Below are positions 20,402-29,454 of a stretch of 31,316 nt of DNA, piece by piece. Below the pieces are notes generated by a model. The model had not been told where the DNA came from. It did no database searches and worked only from the letters and a program-made list of their open reading frames with translations. The stretch is from contig NWUY0300011789.1 in the NCBI GenBank assembly GCA_004151065.3, positions 27,020 through 58,335 of the forward strand, read 5' to 3'. The stretch comes from Larix sibirica (taxonomy: Eukaryota; Streptophyta; Pinopsida; Pinales; Pinaceae). Each line of letters starts with the position of its first letter. The stretch's first letter is position 1. The position numbers and the translations under genes were made by a program.

Positions 20402-21143
20402 ACGATCGCATGTCCCAAGTTAGACCTGGTCATGTTTGGGATGAGATCTTCTGACTAGTTAAGGGCCCAATTGCTGCAATAGTTGAAGTTTTTCATTAAA
20501 AAATATTTCATTGTTTTTCCATTTTTTTTATATTTAAACATATTCTAAATAACTTCAAAGAAATTAAAATAAAAGTAAGATATGAAACCTAAACTATCCT
20601 AATCAGGAGCAAATGTTTTAACTAAACAAGATGCACAAGTTGAAAGATATTACTGTTAAAACAAAAGAAAAAGTTCACTCGTTCCAACGGTAAATTAAGC
20701 CACCAATACGACATAACATATGAAATCAAGTAATTTCGTTTATATATTTCTATCAATATTGCTTGTGCATTCTAATTTTTAAGAGTGATAGTAGGTACAT
20801 GTTTCAAATGCAAATCCCTAATATGAGAAAACAGTTTCCCGTGATCAATGAAATGGTATCTCAATATATGCAAAATATTGTATGACAATTAATTGCCTAA
20901 AATATTAGACATATTCATGTAACCAAATGTATACCTATGAAATACTGAACAATGCATTCATAAGAATAAATAAGGAAGGAGTTCCAATTTTCATCAATAT
21001 GAAACTACACATCATTCATTATATCACCCAAAAAATTGAATAAAAGTTTGCAACATTCCGATTAAAATTGTTTCCAAAGACTACATCAAACTCTGTCTTT
21101 TCAGTTTTCACCCAATTCATGACATTAATGTACAAAAAAAAAA
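20402..21143. other. Unassigned AT-rich sequence, possible LTRs
   Basis: This stretch lies between two minus-strand elements. It may hold the 5' LTR of the Gypsy remnant (left part) and the 3' LTR that begins at 21164 on the minus strand (right part). No internal partner copy was found for either, so neither boundary is established. No gene is seen. Confidence 0.35.
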
Positions 21144-21180
21144 GATGGGAAGGATTTCCCATCACCCCCCCTTTTAGCTT
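21144..21180 (-). other. Polypurine tract and LTR-like start after pseudogene A
   Basis: Read on the minus strand: AAGCTAAAAGGGGGGG (21180-21165), then TGATGGGAAATCCTTCCCATC. A purine run ending in G directly before TG is the standard junction of internal region and 3' LTR. The TG is followed by a perfect 8-bp hairpin (GATGGGAA / TTCCCATC, 4-base loop), as Copia LTRs often have. It lies 120 bp beyond the last codon of pseudogene A on the same strand. Confidence 0.5.
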
Positions 21181-21302
21181 CAAAAAAAATTCCTATATAG
21201 CCTCAAACAAGGGGGAAACTCAATTTGGTAAATAACAAAAGGAAATAATAACCATATGTTTCTTTCAACATAATAGACAAAAATAAAATAAACAAAACAG
21301 TC

Positions 21303-24300
21303 TTAATTTGTTCCTTCATGGAATTTCTTCCATTGAGCATACAGGTCCTTGATTCTCGCCAATCAATTATCCTGCAATTTCTTGTGGACTTCAACACCAA
21401 GTGCTTTTGATTCGATTTCTCTATCAATATCAACCTTAATATGTTCCACAAATGTATCGGACCATGTATCCAATTCAAGAGGTTGATATAAACAATTGTT
21501 AAGAAGCTCTTGGTCTACCTTTGATATCAAGTTTATTGCTTCTTTGCTTTGATCTTTGTCTTGCTCAATATCGACGATTTTTAGTTTAATCGGGTTTGCT
21601 TCTTTTAACTCATCAAGAGTAGGCATACTAAACTTGTCTATTGTGACATCACCATAATTCCATAACCTCTTGCAACCTTTCTTAGCGATGTTGATGATAT
21701 CGTTTATCTCTGCTTGGGAGATCTCTTGGGACTTCTTCCAGGCTCTTATTTTGGCAAACGTTTTGGGGTTTCCTTATAGTGATGTTGCTAGTCTAGCAGT
21801 TCATTGAAAAAATCTTGTATCAACTTGTATTCATCTTCAAACATATTAGCTTCATCAATCAACATTATTAGATTATCATACATTTTTGAAGCTCATCCAA
21901 CTGCAAAAATAATTTATTTTGCACTTCTTTAAGCCTTCAATTAGATTTCAATGCTTCTTCCTTCAAGGTGCCGAGGGGTAGAGCATTTTATTCCTAATAA
22001 TATTGGAGTTTAAATCCACGTCTTCCTTTCCCATATTCATAGCATTCAAATTATTTTGATACTCTTCCTTCAAAAGGGCCACATCGTTATGATGTGCTAC
22101 TTTTAATTGCTCATGCTCCATAAAATACTGATGCTCAAAATCAGAAAATTACTTCTGCAATTGCTCCACTTGTTTTTTATACTATGCCACATGTTCCTTG
22201 TATTATCCCATTAACTAATTCACATCATTAATCAAATAAATGTTTACATTATCTAGCATATTAATAAGAGAAGCTACATCTGAGGCAATTTCTTGGGGGT
22301 TCTTGTCTTTCATATAAAAAACTATGAGGTTTTCCGATATGACTAGGGTCCTTTTATCTTTTGGATGATATTTTTGAGATACTTTTACTTTCTCGATCGA
22401 GAAAGTAGTCACCTAGCGATACAATCGTATTATTGATCTCCATCATTGAAGTAGAAGAGGAATTTCCCGATTGCATTGAGAGTGGAATCCCTAGAAATAT
22501 CGGAGATGTGAGCAATGTCAGCTGGTTAGCCTTATGAGCTTTCTCCTGTTTTTTATTTTCTTCTTTCTCTTCTATTTTATTTTTTTCCTTTGCGATGAGA
22601 GATTCTTTCTCCCTCTGCAACTGCTCCTGGAGAAGTTGTAGTTTGAGTAATTTAGCATATATTGCTTCCCTTTTCTTCTTGTCTTCCTCATCCCTTCTTC
22701 GAGATTCTTCTTGGTTATTCCTTTCTTTGTCTACATCCTTTTGGGATGCTTCCTCTTTGAGCCATTCTTCTGCATCCTTCCTAGTTGCTTCTTGTTTCTC
22801 TATCTTCTCCTTTTCTTCTTGCTCACTTTTCGAAATCTCCTATGCGTCCTTTTATGATTTCAACTTTGCTTCCTTCTTTGCTTTTTCTTCAGTGGAAACA
22901 ACTTCTTGACGAGATTTTTCCTCAAATTCCTTCTTTTATTTTATTCTTTTGATGGATTTTGAGGATATTTCCCATCCCATTGGCACTATAGTCTTCCTTC
23001 TTCTTCAAGGAATCTCCTAATGATCTCCTCTCTCTTCGCTCTATCAGCTTCCTTTTTCTGTTTCTCCTATGCTGCTTCAGCTTCACAAGCTATTTTATCC
23101 TAGCTACATTTAGGATAGCCAACTATTGTTTATGCAGCTCAAAAATTTGGGTGATGTCATAGAACTTGCCAAAAACTTCCTCAAAATTAAAAGATCCTTG
23201 AAATAGAAGCTCCTGCAAATTCTACTCATGCTTATATGTAGGGTTTAATGCTACAACTTTGAAGTGATATTCTATTGCCTTCCTTGGGTCATGCTTTCTT
23301 TGAGAGATCCAATAGAGTTTCAACTCATTAAGAAGAAGTGCATCTTTTCATGCACGAGGGGCCTTTAACAATGTATAAGGACAAAAAAAAAAGGAAAACT
23401 GGTCCAAGACCTTTTGTTCATGCGAGACAATTAAGCTCCAATACCTTTCACGAGATTTTGGTAAGAAATATCCCTAATCAAAAGTCTATTAGGGATGTAG
23501 GTGGGAAATATATGTGGTGGGTTTGAGAGGCCGAAAACTAAGATGTAAGTGAAGTATACTAAGATATACCAGTCTCCTATGTTTTGTAGAGTAGTGATTT
23601 CTTCGTTTTACAACATGGGGGCCAACCTTTTAAAAATCAAGGTAAATAAGGGAGCAAAAAATAAATTTCAAATGTCATATAAATGGGTTCTGTAGTTTGA
23701 CACACAAAGTTCTCGATAGTATATATGTTTGGGTAAGGAGTCATTTTTTCAAACCCAATTCATTAATAGAAAAGGATTTGTAGAGAAAACAATGTCGATG
23801 AGGTAAGTGGACATATAAAAATTAGGAGTTTTAGTCCTAGGTACCTCTTTTGTTAAATGCAAAAATTCCAAAAGATTGGATGGTAAAATATTTTCCCAAT
23901 TGAATATTTGCCCTATCTCTGCTACATGGTGAACTAGAGGCACCTAGTCTAGCTTGAAATTATTTGCATGCTCCTCATTGTAAATGCGACAAATCATGGC
24001 CATCAACAGTCTACAAGTCCATTTGAAACATTGTATGGCATATTTCTTGTTGGCCTTCTTAGTGAAACCTCGACTTTCAATCCTCTAGCTTTTAACAAGA
24101 TTCACCAGATTTGGATTTTCATTGAGAAACTGTCCCAAAAAATCTTAATTTAAATGCATCTCTGGATTCTTCAGTTTGAAAATTTGCATGAAATATTCTA
24201 GCCTGAGTGAGGATATCATAACTCTTTCCTCATCAACCATTGATCCTGTCTCCGGGTTGATGTGGTTGTATATCCATCTCATTGCATCATTATATGGCAT

Positions 24301-24516
24301 GCCAATTGGCCTGGTTGCCATGGAGAAGATATGTCTCTTTGTCGTGTTCTAATACACATCTATCTCATCATCATCAAGAGGAAAATCCCCCATGGCATAT
24401 ATTTGGTATATCTCATCCCGTGCAAGAGCTACCCATTTGTTCCCCGGTGTCCTCAGAATCTCATAGTTGACAGAAAACTAGAGTGAGGAGATTGAACAAT
24501 CTAATTAATTCACCAT
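21303..24516 (-). pseudogene. Unknown pseudogene A, about 1,070 codons, coiled-coil tail
   Basis: I do not recognise the family. From a putative ATG at 24516 one minus-strand frame can be followed to about 23400 with roughly ten stops: WVALARDEIYQIYAMGDFPL, RWIYNHINPETGSMVDEERV, SSLRLEYFMQIFKLKNPEMH, KYAIQCFKWTCRLLMAMICR, EIGQIFNWENILPSNLLEFL, then IGDWYIL...PHIFPTYIPNRLLI (23430-23585). A shift in a homopolymer run near 23380 leads to LLNELKLYWISQRKHDPRKA and LLFQGSFNFEEVFGKFYDIT. A charged coiled coil follows (about 23080-22350; EKQKKEADRAKREEIIRRFL, DEEDKKKREAIYAKLLKLQL), then a Ser-rich patch. A second helical part (EHEQLKVAHHNDVALLKEEY) precedes the C-terminus, DLYAQWKKFHEGTN, with TAA at 21303. 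No intron signature breaks it. A predicted Leu/Ser/Phe-rich plus-strand reading (22595-22909) is its shadow. It resembles pseudogene B in layout and motif. Confidence 0.75.
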
Positions 24517-25245
24517 AATGAATTTTATAGAGCAATTTATATAGGGGAGGGTTGTCTATTCTTGAGCGGGAAGACCAGTAGTTGAGATAGGGTGATCAGT
24601 AGTGGACATAGTAGTGGTGTTGGTTGACCTCAGTTTTGAAACAACTATCTATTATAAGTGGTTCATAAAAGCACTTTATGTACAAGTAATTCTTAATAGN
24701 CTCTCCATCTAGCTGGAATGATGGGAGGGGACGTGACAAACAGGAGGGAGAAATGATATAATCTACTGTCAATGGCTTCTAAAGAAGTTTTTTCTATTCT
24801 AAAGCCACAATTCAAAGAGGATTTTGTACATATTACAATAGTAGTATTTTTGCATTTTACAACATTTCACTTCCTTCCATTTTTAGCTCAATGTAAATAA
24901 ATAATCATGGAGCTAGCAAATGTTTCAATGTGATTGATGATTTTCCAAAAGGAAAGACTCCATTTCCCAATGGAAGAAGGCACTAGTCTACAGTACTCAA
25001 AATCCTACAGAGCAACATCATGTCCAAGTGGAGATGATGTTAGTACCCATATTTTTGTGGGAAGAGTTTGTCCATGCAGGGCACGAGCACATAAATTTTT
25101 GGGAATTTTTATCCCTAAAGGAGTAAAAGAGTTTGACAAAAGTTGGAAGAGTATGCAGATATGACCTATGGCTAGGAACTAGAATACAATTGAAGAGGGA
25201 TAAAGAAGAAGAACACCAAACCATCTAATCCAAAACAAGATCGAA

Positions 25246-25258
25246 GGCTCTGAGATCA
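25246..25258 (-). other. Degenerate primer-binding-site-like sequence
   Basis: The minus strand reads TGATCTCAGAGCC, two changes from the initiator-Met site TGGTATCAGAGCC. It lies about 730 bp upstream of the putative start of pseudogene A in the same orientation, a normal leader length. No LTR matching the one that starts at 21164 was found to its right. Confidence 0.35.
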
Positions 25259-25508
25259 AATGCACTCATAAAAAACGTTGAAGTTAAATAAAACTTGTGA
25301 GCGTGCAACTTCCCCACCAGTTGATCAAGATCAATAGCTATGATTGATCATGCACCATTAAGTTCCATCCAACAAAAAGTGAGCTCGGGTGTGCGTTGTA
25401 CCTAAAACTACTATGGACACATGCCTTGCAGTTATTGGTCACATGCACTTGAAAGAAGTTTCTCAAATCCAATCTACATTGACGCGTTACCGTTTTGGAA
25501 AACCAAAG

Positions 25509-25520
25509 TGGTATCAAATC
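25509..25520 (+). other. Primer-binding-site-like sequence
   Basis: TGGTATCAAATC, the first eight bases of the initiator-Met site, about 420 bp upstream of pseudogene D on the same strand. It is the same degenerate form as the site at 8595. No LTR pair supports it. Confidence 0.25.
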
Positions 25521-25932
25521 GAATGCAAAAAGTAAGTGTCCTATAGCTCATCATGTTGCATCGACCTGTCACATCGTGGTAAAGTCATCGTTTTCCATCT
25601 GTCCAAGTTATCCCATCGCCTAGTTTGTTCATTCATCCACTCCACAGTTTACATCTGCCACATGGGACCCTACGGTTTTTCTTTCCCTCCACCTCATCAT
25701 CCAACATGTAAAGTGTATTTTCTTTCGTAGAAAAGAGGGTTTTTACCCTATTTCCATTATTTTGTTACTTTAAATCCAAAGAACATGCTCCTAAGACAAC
25801 CAACATACCAAGTCAGCATCACACAAACTACATCGGTTGATATCAACATCTTTTGATCCAGGTCAACCTCCACGTATCAAGTAGGTATTCATTTGCCACT
25901 TCTAGTCATCTCAGTTACTGTAATCCTTCTTC

Positions 25933-26546
25933 TTGATATTATTCTTCTTGTGCCCTTCTCCATGGGATGGAAATGATGATGCATATCCCAGAGAAACTTA
26001 TCAAGAAAATCTTAAGAAAAAGAAGGATGAACTCCCCTCAGATTCATTGGAAGGAGATATAGAGGGAAATCAAGCAGTTGATAGGATAAATAATTGTTAT
26101 GAAATATGTATAGGCTTGAGGAATATTTCCAAAAGGTTGGGGCCCATTTCATATGAGAAACAAACCAATGCTGAAATATATTTAGAAACTATAGAGAATT
26201 ACAGACATCCTTTGGGAAAGGAATGGAAAAGAGTGGTCCAATACCACAAACATGTATTTCCTTCTAGATCAATAGCTACTCAATCACATGGACAATCATC
26301 CAGTCAAGCATCAGGGTTATAGTTCGGACAATCAACAGTTTCTCCAACAACTCAAGGTCCTAGTAAATTTACAAATCAGCCACCTTCTATTTCATTCATG
26401 CCACCTGCAGGTCTTATCACATTCAGATGACGAACCAATTGAATCAAGTTGGTATCCTTCCAATGGGCCCTATAGGATAGTATTATGGGCAGCAAAATGT
26501 CTATATGAGGGGGAATACAAAGAAGACTCCAAGCAAAAGAAATTAA
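25933..26546 (+). pseudogene. Unknown pseudogene D, Gln/Pro-rich C-terminus
   Basis: I do not recognise this protein. An open frame with no ATG at its left edge reads a charged stretch (ENLKKKKDELPSDSLEGDIE), then CYEICIGLRNISKRLGPISY, EKQTNAEIYLETIENYRHPL and KEWKRVVQYHKHVFPSRS. A stop follows SSQASGL (26320-26322), but the same frame goes on with FGQSTVSPTTQGPSKFTNQP and FMPPAGLIT. After a frameshift it continues with NQLNQVGILPMGPIG and YYGQQNVYMRGNTKKTPSKR, ending at a TAA (26544-26546). The basic, Gln/Pro/Gly-rich end would suit a nucleic-acid-binding protein or a retroelement gag tail, but that is a guess. The N-terminus is missing or lies in another frame. Confidence 0.5.
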
Positions 26547-28301
26547 ATGTTAAAAAAGTAGCATTTTTAGTTGAGAAAGAAGACCTGTAAAATTTTCTTT
26601 GTAAAAAAGAGTAAACTTGGTTTTAATTTACTTTTCTGTTATAGTGTAAGGAACCGAATAAGGTTACCTACAAACTCTCTATAAGGGAGGGTTGTATTCA
26701 TTTTGAAGGCCTATAAATTTTAGTGGATAGGTTCTCTTGCTAATTTTTGTAGAGTCAAGTTGCAGTCTTAGATTTGTAATTCTTATGTTGTAAGAGATTA
26801 AAGAAACAACTATATTTCAGAGATATGTTTTTCCTCTCTTGAGTGAATCCATTGTTATTCCATGCTGTATTTTGTGTAAGGATTCACAAGATTAATAGAA
26901 AGATTGATGCAGTTTTTTGTATCATTTTGAGATCATTGATATTCATGATGTTTCAAAATTGAAAGATCTATTAGATATTCATCGTTGTATGCCTCTATAA
27001 TATATTTTAAATATTTTTCATGTTTGATGCAATATATTTTCGATTTTCCTAATTGTATTGTGTATGCTAAATTTAACTACATTTACTTTCATTCCTTGAG
27101 TTTACTTTATAGATGTTTATGAATTGGTGAAATTCTTCATTTAGAAGATTCAATATGTTCCAAGAATCCATAGATACAATAAATTTAATTTCATCAGTCA
27201 CTTCTTGTCCATATCTAGCCTCCATTCGTTAATTCCACTCCCATTTATCCATGTATTCTGAAATGAGCTGTGAATTTCCTATGCAAGAACACCTTTCATT
27301 TGTTAAATGTTGTGCATGACCTAATCTAGTTAATGTTTGCAAAATAATACTTCAAATACCGTGCATAAAGATATAGGTCTTGTATCTATAAACAAATGAT
27401 CTTCTATCATGCTCGAGCCTGAGTCAATTCAGCCTAGTTCACCTCTGGGACCAGCAATAATAATAGCCTCGTAGGATTGTTTTGGTGTGAGAACACCATT
27501 AGCATCACCCCAGCCCCATACTAAAGTATATTTAGAATATTATAATTTATTCCTACATTGTTCGGAACCAAAATATAACCATTCCATGCATTTCCAACTT
27601 CTTCCAAGGGACATAATTCATGTGCTAGATACTAGCAGGATAAGGAAACATCAGAATTAGTAGTTCATTTAGCCCGAGCCAAAACCTGAATATTTTTTTA
27701 TGCAATTAAGCTAACAAGGACGTGGAAAATATGTACTTTTCTTTGTGTCCAATAAAAGGATTAATTCTGATAAAGAAACAAAAAGTTATTGCTTCTAAAT
27801 ACATTTAAAAGATAAATAAAAATTAACTTAACTATAAATAAATGCATAATAATATTTATAACAAAAATCTAATTAAATTTATTTTTGAAAGATCAAAACT
27901 ATTTAAATCTAACTAAACCACCTAGAAGTTTAATCCTTTAATTAACCAACCATAATCCTACATCTATCTAGATCCAACCATCTCAAAACTATATTACTAA
28001 ATTCCAATATTTAATGTGATGATCACTTATGTTCATTTAATACGGGCATCTTGTACAATTCGAGTGGGTATAACTATTAAGAACATGTGTCTCCTTCTAA
28101 CAAGTCACAAGTTCAATAAAATTTAGGAGTGATGAAGTTAAAATAAGAATTTATTATTACCAACATAGATCCATGTTAAGCTCGAATCTATCAAACAACA
28201 AAAGGGATCCAATGTCTTGAGGTGTGATTTTCTTTTTCTAGTAATTTTTTTACACATCAAAACAAATTTACACCTGAAAAAAAATTATTCCTTTCCATGC
28301 T

Positions 28302-28393
28302 TGATAGATCTCGGTTTAAGATGGATCTATTTTATTTTTATTTTTANTGATAGATCTAGGTTTAAGATGGATCTATGCTATTTTTATTTTTAT
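28302..28393 (+). repeat. 46-bp tandem duplication with ambiguous base
   Basis: TGATAGATCTCGGTTTAAGATGGATCTAT followed by a T/A-rich tail occurs at 28302 and again at 28348 with one or two changes. An N at 28347 sits at the junction, so the copy number may be an assembly or sequencing compromise. Confidence 0.7.
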
Positions 28394-28649
28394 TTTTATT
28401 TTAAGGGCACACGTGGATTTTGTTAATTGATTTTCATTTGGTTTTAATTTTTTTATTTTATGAGCAAATGTGAATTTTTAGTTACTTTTTAATTTTGGTA
28501 ATGTAACATTACGTTATGTTATGTTAACTTAAGTGAAAAAATCTCCCCATATTGGGTTGTAGAGCACCTCGATATTTAAGAAACTAATCTTATTTCCAAC
28601 AAACTTGTCATTTTCGTACTAGAAAAGCTCAAGTGATTTTTTTTTATAA

Positions 28650-28922
28650 GATTATTGTTAAGGACTAACTTATTAGGTGTTATCTAGAAGCTCGAATTGA
28701 AAACAATTTTATGAATTCCAGCAACCCTGGTAATAGTTTTTGGCTCTCTTTATGGGGACACTCGAGGATTGTTAGATAACAATTGGGGCATGTTACTCAG
28801 GTTAAAGTTTTCATTCCCTGACAAGAACAACAAATTTTGTATGAAAGTGGAGGTAAGTTTTTTTTGTACATTATTGAGATTATTGTTAAGGACTAATCTT
28901 ACAGGTCTTATCTAGGGACTCC
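28650..28922 (+). repeat. Dispersed direct repeat, 228-bp spacing
   Basis: GATTATTGTTAAGGACTAA occurs at 28650 and 28878. Each copy is preceded by a T-run and followed by a similar (G)GT(G/C)TTATCTAG block, giving about 45 bp of shared sequence. Both look like the 3' end of an intron (T-run, CTAA, then TTAG or ACAG before G). The second is preceded by GGAG/GTAAGT, a good donor. An exon duplication or LTR-leader duplication is possible. Confidence 0.45.
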
Positions 28923-29009
28923 ACTGAAGAAAAATACAAACAAAGAAGTACATTTCCAGATAGAATCCTATGTTATTGATGATAGTGTCAAGTCTAGATG
29001 AGATTACAT

Positions 29010-29446
29010 CCGTCAGTTAAGAAGAAGAGCTCATCTTGGTGAATCCAAACATATTGATATATTCAATATTAGATCTGATGACCTCCTTAAATAAGTTGAA
29101 AGTAAGGAAAATTGGCATTGATTCCAGAGATAAATGATCATTTTCTTCCTCTTGATTGCTCGAGCATTCTGGGTTATTCAAATAAGTTGCCAAATCTGTT
29201 CTAGTATGATTTTTTTTACCATGATTATGATGTCGTGGAGTATGTTGACAAATTCATGATAGTATATTTATAACTCAATGTTAGGAATGATGATTTAAAT
29301 ATGAGATCATATATATTTCACTTCAATGGAAAATTGCATGCTTGGTTTGAAGGCCTAGGAAAAGGAAGCATATATTCTCCCACAGAATTGATAGAGACAT
29401 TTTGTAGCCATTGTCTCCCAGAAGAGCTTGAAGAATGGGTTCCATC
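29010..29446 (+). pseudogene. Gypsy-type gag fragment
   Basis: Part of a retrotransposon capsid protein. The clearest part, 29301-29446, reads MRSYIFHFNGKLHAWFEGLG, then KGSIYSPTELIETFCSHCLP and EELEEW. That is the central gag helix pattern (hydrophobic segment, A-x-x-W-F/Y, then S-I-x-S and a following F). Just upstream in the same frame are YDFFYHDYDVVEYVDKF and VRNDDLNM, the usual preceding helices, with one stop. Around 29010-29040, RQLRRRAHLGES may be the N-terminal part. The fragment is cut at about 29446, where the antisense coding of pseudogene B begins, so one insertion interrupted the other. It differs from the gag at 19215-20126. Confidence 0.65.
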
Positions 29447-29454
29447 AGCTCCTT

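Larger units (their letters stand above)
24517..25932. other. Unassigned leader-like sequence, one ambiguous base
   Basis: Upstream of pseudogene A on the minus strand and upstream of pseudogene D on the plus strand. Contains two primer-binding-site-like words (25246-25258 minus, 25509-25520 plus) and an N at 24700. The open stretch at 24934-25164 is not convincing on either strand. Confidence 0.4.
26547..28980. other. Unassigned AT-rich sequence
   Basis: No gene is seen. A TATAAAT box near 26711 followed by TTGTAAT and long AT stretches could be an LTR promoter region, but no second copy exists in the window. The end of this stretch holds the direct repeats listed separately. Confidence 0.4.

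Noticed and set aside
20952-21164. Possible LTR match to 25253-25470 (TGCATTCATAA / TGCACTCATAA)
   Set aside because: After the first dozen bases the two sequences do not align.
22595-22909. 104-codon Ser/Leu/Phe-rich plus-strand open stretch
   Set aside because: Antisense shadow of the Glu/Lys-rich coiled coil of pseudogene A.
24538-24570. Short similarity to 26680-26712 (TATAGGGGAGGGTTGT / TATAAGGGAGGGTTGT), possible LTR pair
   Set aside because: The match does not extend beyond about 25 bases.
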